Assembly (NCBI GenBank): GCA_023250955.1
Contig: JAHEZQ010000010.1
Coordinates: 54,919-118,918, forward strand
Reading direction: 5' to 3'
Length of the DNA stretch: 64,000 nt
Source: Melioribacter sp.
GTDB taxonomy: Bacteria > Bacteroidota > Ignavibacteria > Ignavibacteriales > Melioribacteraceae
Under the pieces are notes generated by a model. That model had not been told where the DNA came from, searched no databases, and worked only from the letters and a program-made list of their open reading frames with translations. How positions within the stretch are numbered: the stretch's first letter is position 1; each line of letters begins with the position of its first letter. This document shows, piece after piece, positions 28,901-36,733 of this stretch. The position numbers were made by a program, and so were the translations under genes.

Positions 28901-29206
28901 CACAAACAGAATTTATATTTAATGTTTAAGGAAGGAATTAATAATTCCATTAAGCACAGCAAATGTAAAAAGATAACTTTAGAAGCAAACTTAAAAAAAG
29001 ATGAACTGGAATTAATTTTAAAAGATGACGGAATTGGTCTTGATGCAAGCAACAAAGCACAAGGCAACGGTTTATTGAATATGAAAAATCGTGCATCTGC
29101 AATTGGCGGTGAATTAACGATTAATTCTTCCAACGGAGGAACCACTATAATTTTTAAAGGAAAATTAAGCGGAATAAGAAATATTATTTTATCACGTCTA
29201 AAATAG
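25976..29206 (+). CDS. Reg_prop sensor histidine kinase (HisKA_3 type)
   Basis: 1076 residues. Start is GTG at 25976, chosen because it leads directly into a signal/anchor helix (residues 5-25), which a later start would lose. The periplasmic part (about 30-720) is two seven-bladed propellers of Reg_prop repeats (GNIWIGT..GGLNKYD type, more than ten copies), followed by a Y_Y_Y domain (about 730-830) and a transmembrane helix (WWFLTLSILFVAFIIYYLG, about 836-857). The cytoplasmic part has HisKA_3 with His877 in LAADLHDNVGSG and a HATPase with NNSIKHS (Asn990) and DDGIGL near 1019. It has no receiver or AraC domain, unlike the hybrid kinases common in Bacteroides; its partner regulator is the next gene. 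The signal may be a glycan, as for similar sensors. Confidence 0.95.
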   Translation: MKNPLIKYWAIVIPLLFMTADLTIADNLILQEEIQFKQIKIEDGLSQSTILCIIQDKKGFLWFGTANGLNRYDGYNFTVFTNDPADSTSISDNGILSLFEDKDGNIWIGTVEGVLNKYDKKSGIFSRYYFTNLLKTDTDPDEKYYDFPLPFSRNNDKSITTITQDKNGFLWIGTWGRGLVKLDISKNKYEHFHYNEKDPNGFHSNRVKAIVADENNVIWAATLGGGLYKITTGEKTSIIHYQKNSNTWSLNDDKIVSLMKDRNGNLWIGTYGSGLNKLSHQYLNTPPEKARFEKFVNHSNDPNSLSSNFVMTIVQDKVGAIWLGTFGGGLNRLDPDKQKFNVFKNDPKIQSSLTKNDVLSILEDRSGSLWIGTHLGKGLSKLEHNTVKFKQINKDINGVNGLNDDVVWAIEGDETRDLWIGTYKGGLNKYDRKSKKFSYYTSNTSNVGSISDNHIRSILDDRNRFLWIGTYSGGLNIFNKSTGKSKHYVKISGDSASIGANQVQSIFKDRDQNIWLATFGGGLNKLSYADIQSNRFSFKRYMNNPNDPFSISDNRIYTIFQDGEGVLWIGTFGGGLNKFDPRTEKFISYKNILGDESSISDNRVMTIYEDSMQNLWIGTYGGSIQRFNQQTERFTRYNKKNKIGSSVVYGILEDNQKNLWMSTDNGLIKFNAQTENFTQYDLHDGLQSLEFSGGAYYKSKNGEMFFGGINGLNYFYPDSVLDNKYVPPIVISSVRIFNEPVKGDRDTLVLSYSQNFFSFEFAALDYTNPSDNQYAYKLEGFEDDWRYVDSRRRIANYTNLLPGEYVFRVRGSNNDGVWNNDGAKIYLKILPPIWRTWWFLTLSILFVAFIIYYLGTIRYRGLLAIEKLKGKLAADLHDNVGSGLTEISILSELVTQQIQNATQNSSQHLISISDKARQLIDNMSDIVWMVNPQRDSFYHLILRLKDTYSDLLNLAGISFKTSNLEELSSLKIPMEHKQNLYLMFKEGINNSIKHSKCKKITLEANLKKDELELILKDDGIGLDASNKAQGNGLLNMKNRASAIGGELTINSSNGGTTIIFKGKLSGIRNIILSRLK

Positions 29207-29274
29207 CCACTCAAATATTTTCAACCATCCCTTTTAATTGTTATTTTGCAATTGTAACAAACTTAGTTTTTGAT

Positions 29275-29913
29275 ATGATCAAAGTATCAATCATAGAAGA
29301 CAATAATACAATTCGCGAAGGACTTGCTGCGTTGATTAACGGAACAGGCGGGTACAGTTGCGTTGGTTCTTTTGATGATTGCGAATCATTTCTTTCCAAA
29401 TTAGATAGGATGGACGTTGATGTTGTTCTGATGGATATCGGTTTGCCTGGTATGAGCGGTATTGATGGAATTGCCAAAGCAAAAAAAATAAAACCGGATT
29501 TAAATATTCTAATGCTTACGGTTTATGAAGACAGTCAATCTGTATTTAAAGCATTGTGTGCAGGCGCATGTGGATTTCTTGTAAAAAAAACTCCACCGAG
29601 CAGATTATTAGAAGCGATTAAAGATGCATCGGAAGGCGGAGCGCCGATGAGCTCGTTGATCGCACGCCAGGTAATAAACGTATTTCGTCAGACACAGGGA
29701 AAAGTTTCTGAAGAAAAAGATACTGGATTATCAGCACGGGAAATAGAAGTATTAACTTCTTTATCGGATGGAAATAATTATCAGGAAATAGCCGATAGAT
29801 TATTTATTAGTGTTGATACTGTTCGTCATCATATTAGAAATATATACAGAAAACTCCATGTGCATTCGCAGTCGGAAGCTGTAGCGAAAGCAATTCGAAA
29901 AGGTATCATTTAG
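29275..29913 (+). CDS. NarL/FixJ-family response regulator
   Basis: 212 residues. Receiver domain 1-120 with acidic pocket IIEDN, phosphate acceptor Asp54 in VLMDIGLPG and Lys near VKKTPP, then a LuxR-type HTH (about 145-205, LSAREIEVLTSLSDG ... DTVRHHIRNIYRKL). It lies 68 bases after the Reg_prop kinase, with the same strand, so the two form a pair. Likely a transcription activator for genes tied to the kinase signal; the target is not shown, though the carbohydrate cluster and the TonB/lipoprotein pair nearby are candidates. Confidence 0.95.
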   Translation: MIKVSIIEDNNTIREGLAALINGTGGYSCVGSFDDCESFLSKLDRMDVDVVLMDIGLPGMSGIDGIAKAKKIKPDLNILMLTVYEDSQSVFKALCAGACGFLVKKTPPSRLLEAIKDASEGGAPMSSLIARQVINVFRQTQGKVSEEKDTGLSAREIEVLTSLSDGNNYQEIADRLFISVDTVRHHIRNIYRKLHVHSQSEAVAKAIRKGII

Positions 29914-30145
29914 ATAATTGTAAAAGACAACTTCCAATCACTTTTTACCTTTAATCATTTATTCTATCCTTTGGTCCTTCAGAATTACTGCATAAATATG
30001 TAGGTCGGTACCAAATTTTATCTCTTTTCTATAAAAAACCACACAATCGTGCAGTTTACAAAGCTACATCAAATAATTAAATACAATCCAGATACTGAGA
30101 TAATTCGTACAAATAAAATAAATTAACATTCAATTAGGAGGCAAC

Positions 30146-30391
30146 ATGGAAAATCTAAATCATAGCAATAACCCAATTGCCGAATTAATCAGCGATGATC
30201 TTTACTCGCTACTTACTAGCAGAGGGTTAATAGATGAGAAATCCGTACGTGATTATATCATCAGAAAAAAATTCAAGGATTTAAGAACCCAAAAAATTAG
30301 TGCGAGCAATGCAATTGAAGCTCTTAGAGAAGAATATCCGTATCTGCAATTCGATACAATTCGGAAAATAGTTTATCAACCACGCAATTAA
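30146..30391 (+). CDS. small conserved hypothetical protein, possible HTH
   Basis: 81 residues with a strong AGGAGG before the ATG and its own intrinsic terminator, so it is expressed as a single gene. Three or four helices are predictable: IAELISDDLYSLLTSRGL, KSVRDYIIRKKFKDL, SASNAIEALREEYPYL and FDTIRKIVYQ. The last two could form a helix-turn-helix (ISASNAIEALREEYPYLQFDTIRKIV). No family recognised. The strong translation signals suggest an abundant small DNA- or protein-binding protein. Confidence 0.7.
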   Translation: MENLNHSNNPIAELISDDLYSLLTSRGLIDEKSVRDYIIRKKFKDLRTQKISASNAIEALREEYPYLQFDTIRKIVYQPRN

Positions 30392-30416
30392 TTAATAAAC
30401 CTCCTCTTAGAAAAGC

Positions 30417-30455
30417 AACCGGAGTATGCTGATTTGTTCTGCGCTCCGGTTTTTT
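30417..30455 (+). terminator. rho-independent terminator
   Basis: AACCGGAG ... CTCCGGTT stem with a GC-paired extension and a T-rich tail (six T, then ATTTTTT). Twenty-five bases after the stop codon of the 81-residue gene. Confidence 0.85.
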
Positions 30456-30611
30456 ATTTTTTCCCCTAAAATTGATTACCATTTTTTTACGTTAAACAAT
30501 TTTCTTTTTCATAATTTTGATTTGTCAATCTATTTAATTTTAGATATGCGTATATGCCAACCACAGGATTATATATAAAGACTCACCAACAATAAACAGA
30601 GGAATAAAAAA

Positions 30612-31325
30612 ATGAAGAAGTATTTATTTATCATCGTTGCAATTGCGTTTATGCTACCGACTTTTGCGCAGCAGGAAAAGAATCATGAAGTTAACTCAGA
30701 AGTAAAAGAACTTACGGATTACCACGACGTTATTTATCAGATTTGGCATACGGGATGGCCACAAAAAGACGTTAAATTTTTAGTTTCATTAACACCTGAA
30801 GTCGAGAAAGGATTTAACAAGATTAATAATGTTGAATTATCGGGAATCCTTCGCGATAAGAAATCGAAATGGGACGAAGGATTAAAGAAGTTTAAAATTA
30901 CTGTTGAAATGTACAAAGGTGCAGCGGCTAAAAAAGACTCAGTCAGAATTCTAGATGCTGCTGAAAAGCTACATTCTCAATATGAAGCCCTTGTAAGAGT
31001 AGTAAAACCGGTTTTAAAAGAAGTTGAAGCATTCCATCAAGAACTTTATATGCTTTATCATTACAACATGCCGAAATATGATTACATGAAAGTGCAAAAA
31101 TCGACAGTAGTTCTAAAAGCTAAAATGAAAGATCTAATGAAAGCTCAATTGTCAGAACGGATGAATGCAAAAAAGGATTCATTCGAAAAATGCAAAACGG
31201 AATTGAATACTGCCGTTGACAATTTAAATGTAGTTATGGTAAAGGGCGATGATAAGAACGCAATTAATGTGGCTGTTGATGCGGTTCATTTCAGGTATCA
31301 AGAATTAGAAAAAGTTTTTGATTAA
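30612..31325 (+). CDS. secreted protein with duplicated His-containing helical repeat
   Basis: 237 residues, signal peptide 1-20. The mature protein is an internal duplication of about 104 residues. Repeat A: YHDVIYQIWHTGWP ... LHSQYEALVRVV; repeat B: FHQELYMLYHYNMP ... VHFRYQELEKVF. In each, three His sit at matching places (38/46/121 and 142/150/226; spacings 8 and 75, 8 and 76), and a Pro and Tyr are also kept. Each repeat is predicted as a helical bundle, so a metal- or haem-binding periplasmic protein is plausible. I know no characterised member. A perfect terminator follows. Confidence 0.75.
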   Translation: MKKYLFIIVAIAFMLPTFAQQEKNHEVNSEVKELTDYHDVIYQIWHTGWPQKDVKFLVSLTPEVEKGFNKINNVELSGILRDKKSKWDEGLKKFKITVEMYKGAAAKKDSVRILDAAEKLHSQYEALVRVVKPVLKEVEAFHQELYMLYHYNMPKYDYMKVQKSTVVLKAKMKDLMKAQLSERMNAKKDSFEKCKTELNTAVDNLNVVMVKGDDKNAINVAVDAVHFRYQELEKVFD

Positions 31326-31332
31326 TCAGTGT

Positions 31333-31367
31333 TGTAGCGCAGATTAGAAATCTGCGCTACATTTTTT
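31333..31367 (+). terminator. rho-independent terminator
   Basis: TGTAGCGCAGATT / AATCTGCGCTACA (near-perfect 12-bp stem, four-base loop) then six T. It terminates the His-repeat gene and touches the stop codon of the converging gene. The 'TAGCGCAGATT' palindrome looks like one of the short intergenic repeats that some genomes use many times as terminators. Confidence 0.85.
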
Positions 31368-32004
31368 AATGATTGGTTTCACATTCACAATTCTTGCCGG
31401 TCCGAGCTTTTTCAAAAGCTTCTTTCCCTTCCTTAAAAGAAAAATAAGCTATAAATAAAGCCCCGGCAGAATCAATCCCGCCAAAACCTGTTAACTCATA
31501 GCCGATACTAGCAGCAAGAAGTATAATTGAAAGATAGAGACAAGTTTTTGTACAATTTGCATCAGCCACCAATGCTCTTGAGTTTAATGATTTACCAACT
31601 TTCATTTTGAAAAATATTAATACAGACATTGTGATTATCGAAATAAGAGAAATCACAATTCCCAAAAATGTAGTTTCCGGTTTATGATTTATATAAATGT
31701 TATAGACAGCTGTTGCAAGCAAACCGGCTACTAAAATATAAAATGCTGTCCCGGTAATTCTTAAAGCAGTTTTTTCGAACTCATCCCGTTCTTCGCCTTT
31801 ATTTTTTATTTTTATAAGCATGTGTAAAATGCCAATACCGGAGATAACTTCTACAAAAGAATCTATACCGAAACCCAATAGAGAAAGAGTCTCATCCTGC
31901 ACCCCAAAATAAATTGAGATTAATCCTTCAGCGAGGTTATAAAATATAGTAATGAATGCAAGAATAACTGCGTACTTGTACAAACTTATTTTATCATTTT
32001 TCAC
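31366..32004 (-). CDS. cation-efflux (CDF)-like half transporter
   Basis: 212 residues with five or six helices but no C-terminal cytoplasmic domain. GFGIDSFVEV (Asp48, Glu52) sits where CDF proteins carry their second-helix metal ligands, and ALVADANCTKTC sits where the fifth-helix HxxxD normally lies, here changed to a Cys-rich version. The C-terminal tail ends NCECETNH. The His of the usual Zn site is thus missing, so it may handle a different metal or have another role. It is the second of two tail-to-head minus genes after the DUF5362 protein (21 bases). Confidence 0.65.
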   Translation of the reverse strand: MKNDKISLYKYAVILAFITIFYNLAEGLISIYFGVQDETLSLLGFGIDSFVEVISGIGILHMLIKIKNKGEERDEFEKTALRITGTAFYILVAGLLATAVYNIYINHKPETTFLGIVISLISIITMSVLIFFKMKVGKSLNSRALVADANCTKTCLYLSIILLAASIGYELTGFGGIDSAGALFIAYFSFKEGKEAFEKARTGKNCECETNH

Positions 32005-32025
32005 TTAAGCCAGTCTTTCTTTGAT

Positions 32026-32433
32026 TTACGATGAAGTTGGAAATTGCATAAAGGAACTTAAAAAGAACGACATAAAAATGATGACGGCAATAATGCTCAC
32101 TACTATTAGTACTAATTGGATAATAATTAGGATTTTAACAATACGGAAATATTTTCCCTGTAACTCAAAACCGAAACGTAGCGCAGCGGTATTATTAGTA
32201 GTTTTAAAAATTAAGAATTGATCTGCCGCCTCTCTTATCCGCATACCAATAAAAATCATAGGCACACCAATCAAGGCGCCGATGATTGTTAAACAATTAA
32301 TTGTGCCGTAAATGATTGTGAACATTCCCACAAATCTCATATCCTTTGTCATAGATTCAAACGCGTACTGAAAAGGACTTGGCGGTTTAATTGTGGTATT
32401 GGAATCCAGATTTAAATCATCAAGATTTTCCAT
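32026..32433 (-). CDS. DUF5362 family membrane protein
   Basis: 135 residues. Two pairs of membrane helices (FVGMFTIIYGTINCLTIIGALIGVPMIFIGM and IVKILIIIQLVLIVVSIIAVIIFMS) with a middle segment REAADQFLIFKTT. This is the layout I recall for DUF5362. The long polar N-terminal tail (DSNTTIKPPSP) is cytoplasmic or periplasmic. First gene of a unit with the CDF-like transporter. Confidence 0.75.
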   Translation of the reverse strand: MENLDDLNLDSNTTIKPPSPFQYAFESMTKDMRFVGMFTIIYGTINCLTIIGALIGVPMIFIGMRIREAADQFLIFKTTNNTAALRFGFELQGKYFRIVKILIIIQLVLIVVSIIAVIIFMSFFLSSFMQFPTSS

Positions 32434-32485
32434 AACATTCCTCCAATTAAATTAAAAGTTAGTTGAGAATAGAAATAAAAAAGTG

Positions 32486-32558
32486 TGGAGCTGAAGGGAT
32501 TCGAACCCTCGGCCTATTCGTTGCGAACGAATCGCTCTCCCAACTGAGCTACAGCCCC
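32486..32558 (-). tRNA. tRNA-Ala (anticodon CGC)
   Basis: Read on the minus strand: acceptor GGGGCTG/CAGCTCC, D arm GCTC/GAGC, anticodon stem ATTCG/CGAAT with loop TTCGCAA (anticodon CGC, codon GCG), variable AGGCC, T arm GAGGG/CCCTT with loop TTCGAAT, discriminator A. It lies alone in the 326-base gap (32434-32759); the rest of the gap is AT-rich and featureless. Confidence 0.95.
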
Positions 32559-32759
32559 ATATTTAATAACTAAGATATTAAAAAAATTGTTTTTAAGCTT
32601 CTGTGAATCAAATAGGTAATAGTAAATAGGATTATATGGCATGAATTGAAAAAGAAAATCTTGATCTTGGAAGAAAGATAAGTTACATTTTATACAGATT
32701 TCGGATGATAGTTTTCAAAATCAACTGAAAATTATATAAATCTGAAAAGGAGGATTGCT

Positions 32760-33161
32760 ATGAAAAAGGCGATTACTCTATTAACACTTACCATTTTCTT
32801 GTTAGTTATCAATAATAGTTCAAAATCAATTTCTATTGAGTCATCTTCAGATTTAACAATTCAAACCGCTAAGACACAGATCAATGCTGGCCATGATTTG
32901 ATTGATGGTTATAACAAATTAACTAGCGATAAAAATTTGAAGAGCGGACTTCACACAATATTTAAAAGTGCTAACGGAACTATGTATTGCGTAAAGCTAA
33001 AGAATGGTAAGGTTGATAAGTTAATTGTTACTTCTAGTGAAGGTAATCAAATTAAGCCCAAAATCATTAAGGGTTCAGGTAAAAATAGTCAATGCACGGT
33101 TTGCGCAACTATTTCTAAAAAGCCGCTTGTTGAAGAATGCTGGGAATGGTTTTGCAATTAG
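32760..33161 (+). CDS. small secreted protein with C-terminal cysteine cluster
   Basis: 133 residues; AGGAGG lies just before the ATG. Signal peptide at residues 1-20 (ITLLTLTIFLLVINNSS). The body is polar (residues 25-105) with one lone Cys (MYCVKL), and the last 25 residues hold CTVCAT, ECWEWFC: four more Cys plus two Trp. The pattern could be a metal-binding or disulfide-knot tail, or a peptide released from a carrier. I recognise no family and no processing gene nearby. The 264 bases after it hold nothing clear. Confidence 0.6.
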   Translation: MKKAITLLTLTIFLLVINNSSKSISIESSSDLTIQTAKTQINAGHDLIDGYNKLTSDKNLKSGLHTIFKSANGTMYCVKLKNGKVDKLIVTSSEGNQIKPKIIKGSGKNSQCTVCATISKKPLVEECWEWFCN

Positions 33162-33425
33162 ATGTGCATGTATTTGATTTACTTTTTTAAGTTGAGATAA
33201 GTGTTTTGATTTTTTTGTTATTTGGTCAACAAAAATTTCAATACAAAGAAGTTTGTTGCCCAATTGCAAAGATAGAATCCTTTATCTTAAAAATTATTGT
33301 TTGAATATTAATCTACCATTTTAGATTTTTTCATTTGAATAAATCAAAATATATAATTTGACCGATCACATCATTCTTTATTAGATTAAACCAAAGAAAA
33401 TCAAAAAAGTGAAAGGAAGTAAAAA

Positions 33426-34406
33426 ATGGAATACACATTTCTTGGCAGAACAGGATTAAAAGTAAGCAGACTTTGTCTTGGTACAATGAATTTCGGTCCA
33501 TACACATCAGAACCGGATAGTTTTGATATTATGAACAAAGCATTGGAACTGGGAATTAATTTTTTCGACACTGCAAATGTTTACGGGGCAATGTGGGATC
33601 CGGCAGGAGTTGGTAACACAGAAAAAATAATCGGAAGGTGGCTGGCTGAGGATAAATCCCGCCGCAATAAAATTGTATTGGCAACAAAAGTTTACGGTAA
33701 TATGGGCAAAGCACCCAATGAATCAAAACTTTCCGCACATCATATTCGTAAAGCGTGTGAAGACAGCTTAAAACGATTACAAACCGATCACATTGATCTT
33801 TACCAAATGCATCACATTGACCGCGATACACCGTGGGCAGAAATTTATCAAGCAATGGAACAACTTGTACGTGAAGGGAAAATCACTTATGTGGGAAGCA
33901 GTAATTTTGCCGCTTGGAATATTGCAGAAGCTCAAATGATTGCAGATCAAAGAAATTTTTTGGGAGTCGTTTCAGAGCAAAGTATTTATAGTTTACGGAA
34001 CCGTCAGATAGAACTGGAAGTGATTCCTGCTTGTAAACATTTTGGCGTCGGATTAATTCCTTGGAGTCCTTTGGGCGGTGGAATATTATGCGGTGTACTT
34101 GAAAAGGCAAAGGAAGGCAGAAGAACACGAGAGCCGTTACAAAAATCAGTAGAGAAACTTCGTCCTCAAATACAAGCATATGAAAATTTATGCAAGGAGA
34201 TTGAACAAAAGCCGGCGGATGTTGCGCTTGCATGGGTTCTTAATAACCCGGTAGTAACTTCGCCAATAGTGGGACCAAGGACGATTTTGCAACTAGAAGA
34301 AAATGTTAAGGCATTGGAAATAAAATTGTCTGAAGAAGCTCTAAAAAAATTAGACGAGATTTGGCCGGGTCCAGGCAATCAAGCACCGGAAGCTTATGCA
34401 TGGTAA
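33426..34406 (+). CDS. aldo/keto reductase
   Basis: 326 residues, cytoplasmic, of TIM-barrel size. The catalytic tetrad of the AKR superfamily can be placed: Asp48 and Tyr53 (FFDTANVYG), Lys88 (ATKVYG) and His129 (LYQMHHID). The NADPH-binding C-terminal segment SPIVGPRT...QLEENVKAL is present. It most resembles the KvBeta/YhdN-type group that reduces small aldehydes and ketones with NADPH. Followed 57 bases later by a possible terminator and the second DPP-IV-like gene. Confidence 0.93.
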   Translation: MEYTFLGRTGLKVSRLCLGTMNFGPYTSEPDSFDIMNKALELGINFFDTANVYGAMWDPAGVGNTEKIIGRWLAEDKSRRNKIVLATKVYGNMGKAPNESKLSAHHIRKACEDSLKRLQTDHIDLYQMHHIDRDTPWAEIYQAMEQLVREGKITYVGSSNFAAWNIAEAQMIADQRNFLGVVSEQSIYSLRNRQIELEVIPACKHFGVGLIPWSPLGGGILCGVLEKAKEGRRTREPLQKSVEKLRPQIQAYENLCKEIEQKPADVALAWVLNNPVVTSPIVGPRTILQLEENVKALEIKLSEEALKKLDEIWPGPGNQAPEAYAW

Positions 34407-34407
34407 G

Positions 34408-34444
34408 AAAGCTTTTAGCCGTTAGCAATTAGCGGTCGCTTTTT
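34408..34444 (+). terminator. probable intrinsic terminator
   Basis: AAAGC ... GCTTT outer stem with an inner CCGTTAGCAATTAGCGG palindrome and a run of five T. It starts just after the aldo/keto reductase stop. The inner stem has mismatches, so strength is moderate. Confidence 0.6.
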
Positions 34445-34521
34445 AACATTTATTAAATTGGTTGAAGAAAAATATTTTTATAATTTTTGTTAAATACTCA
34501 CAAAAAGAATTTGGAGAGGAA

Positions 34522-36723
34522 ATGAAACATCAAAAGATCGTTCTAGTAGCTCTTCTTGCAGCAATAGGATTGGTATTTAATTTTTCGGATTTAAATGCAC
34601 AAAAGAAAAAGCTCACTTACAAACAGGTTTATGAAGGCGGCAGAGGAATGCGTGGTGGAATGTTTGGACGCGGCGGTGCGATGGGCTGGATTGATGAAGA
34701 ACATTATCTCGAAATGAAAGCAGATCCTTCAAAGCCAGGCTCACGACCAGTTATGATGAAAACAAATGTTGAAGACGGTAAATCTGAAGTTTATATTGAT
34801 AACAGCAGCATTCAATTGCCAGAGGGATTTTCTATAGACCGTCCATCGGGAAGCACTCAGGATAATAATTATTACTTGTTCAACTACAAGAATGATCTTT
34901 ACTATTACTCTCGTCCAGAAAATATGTTTAAGCAATTAACCAAGGATGAAAAACCAGAAAAAGTTGCAAAACTTTCCCCCGACGGCAAAAAAGTTGCATA
35001 TGTAAAGAATAATAATCTTTATGTATTTGATGTGGACAAAGAAAAAGAAATGCAGATAACAAATGATGGGGCAGAATTAATTTATAACGGCTGGGCATCT
35101 TGGGTTTATATGGAAGAAATTTTGGGAAGAGCAACTCAGTATTCAGCATTCTGGTGGTCACCAAAAAGTGATAAAATTTGTTTCCTACGTTTTGATGATA
35201 ATCCTGTTCCGGATTTTCCAATCTATCATGCGGATGGACAGCACGGTGAACTCGAGCATCAACATTATCCCAAAGCTGGCGATCCAAATCCATACGTAAA
35301 ATTCGGAATAGTAAATGTTGCAGATGGAAAAGTTACTTGGACAGATTTTGATGAGAAAGCTGATCAATATATTGCAAGGCCTACCTGGACAAAAGAGAAT
35401 AAACTAACCGTTCAATGGATGAACCGTGCACAAGACAATATTATAATTTATTGGATTGATACTAACTCAGGAAAGAAAACAGAACTTTATAACGAAAAAC
35501 AAAAAGAATGGGTTGAATGGTTTGAAGATCTTTACTTCTTTGATAACGGAAGCGGTTTTTTATTTAGATCAAACATTGACGGATGGGATCATCTCTATTA
35601 TTATGATTTAAAGGGAAAGTTAATTAAGAGATTGACTCAAGGTGATTGGCAAGTATCTGATATTCATTATGTAGATGAAGCGAATAAAAAAGTTTATTTC
35701 CACAGTCCGATGAAAAACAGCACAGACAGATATTTATGTGTAGTTGGTTTAGACGGCAAGGGACTAAAACAAATCACAACATTTCCTGGAACACATAGCG
35801 GCTCAGTTTCACCCAAAGGTAAATATTATATAGATACTTACAGTAATATAACAACTCCATCAAAATCTGAACTTTATGAGATGGATGGAAAATTAATCAG
35901 GACACTTTCAGATTCTAGAAATACTCAGGGTGAGGATTACGATATGGCGAAAGCTGAATTGTTTACAATACCCTCTGGAGATGGTTATAATTTACCGGCA
36001 ATGTGGTTTTTACCATCCGACTTTGATCCAAATAAAAAATATGCTGTAATTTTTAATGAATACGGCGGACCAAATTCAGCATCTGTAAGAAATTCATATC
36101 CGTTTGGATTGGCTCAAAGTTATTTAGCACAGCAAGGAATAATTTCTATTTCAGTTGATCACCGCGGTTCAGGGCATTTTGGGAAAAAGGGTGTAGCGTT
36201 GATGTATCGAAATCTTGGCAAATGGGAAATGCATGATTATGCCGCTGCAGTAAAATGGCTTAAAACAAAATCGTTTATTGATTCAACCAGAATAGGAATT
36301 ACCGGCGGAAGTTATGGCGGTTATGTTACTGCACTAGCATTAACTGAAGATGCAGATTATTTTACGCACGGAATTGCCGAGTATGGTGTAATGGATTGGC
36401 AATTATATGATAATGTTTATACTGAAAGATATATGGATACACCTGCTGAAAATCCGGAAGGATATAAAGCCGGCTCAGTTCTTACATATGTAAAAAATTA
36501 TAAAGGAAAGATGTTGATTACTCATGGTACTATTGATGATAATGTTCATATGCAAAACTCAATTCAGTTTATTACTGAATTACAAAAACAAAATAAAGAT
36601 TTTGAAATGATGCTTTACCCGAATTTTAGACATGGTGTTGGAATGCCTCATGCTACTCGTGAACGTATTCAGTTCTGGTTTAAATATCTACTTGGGAAAG
36701 AATTAGATGTAGATAAAGATTAG
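34522..36723 (+). CDS. secreted dipeptidyl-peptidase IV-like S9 peptidase (second copy)
   Basis: The frame opens at 34462, but ATG 34522 is preferred: GGAGAGG lies directly before it and it begins a signal peptide (MKHQKIVLVALLAAIGLVF). 733 residues. After cleavage comes a Gly/Met/Arg-rich insert (GGRGMRGGMFGRGGA) not present in the 3958 copy, the propeller, then a variant of the substrate-anchoring motif, SWVYMEE in place of DWVYEEE (a Met where the other copy has its first Glu). Triad: Ser597 (TGGSYGGY), Asp672 (TIDDNVH), His704 (NFRHGVG). Because the Glu pair is still EE, activity on free N termini is likely retained, perhaps with a different preference. Confidence 0.9.
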   Translation: MKHQKIVLVALLAAIGLVFNFSDLNAQKKKLTYKQVYEGGRGMRGGMFGRGGAMGWIDEEHYLEMKADPSKPGSRPVMMKTNVEDGKSEVYIDNSSIQLPEGFSIDRPSGSTQDNNYYLFNYKNDLYYYSRPENMFKQLTKDEKPEKVAKLSPDGKKVAYVKNNNLYVFDVDKEKEMQITNDGAELIYNGWASWVYMEEILGRATQYSAFWWSPKSDKICFLRFDDNPVPDFPIYHADGQHGELEHQHYPKAGDPNPYVKFGIVNVADGKVTWTDFDEKADQYIARPTWTKENKLTVQWMNRAQDNIIIYWIDTNSGKKTELYNEKQKEWVEWFEDLYFFDNGSGFLFRSNIDGWDHLYYYDLKGKLIKRLTQGDWQVSDIHYVDEANKKVYFHSPMKNSTDRYLCVVGLDGKGLKQITTFPGTHSGSVSPKGKYYIDTYSNITTPSKSELYEMDGKLIRTLSDSRNTQGEDYDMAKAELFTIPSGDGYNLPAMWFLPSDFDPNKKYAVIFNEYGGPNSASVRNSYPFGLAQSYLAQQGIISISVDHRGSGHFGKKGVALMYRNLGKWEMHDYAAAVKWLKTKSFIDSTRIGITGGSYGGYVTALALTEDADYFTHGIAEYGVMDWQLYDNVYTERYMDTPAENPEGYKAGSVLTYVKNYKGKMLITHGTIDDNVHMQNSIQFITELQKQNKDFEMMLYPNFRHGVGMPHATRERIQFWFKYLLGKELDVDKD

Positions 36724-36733
36724 TTTTTTAACC

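Noticed and set aside
32600..32759. Possible sigma-54 promoter (TGGCATGAATTG) upstream of the Cys-rich secreted protein
   Set aside because: No matching GC at -12 and spacing is wrong.
33556..34233. Two minus-strand frames opposite the aldo/keto reductase
   Set aside because: Shadows of a clearly conserved enzyme on the other strand.
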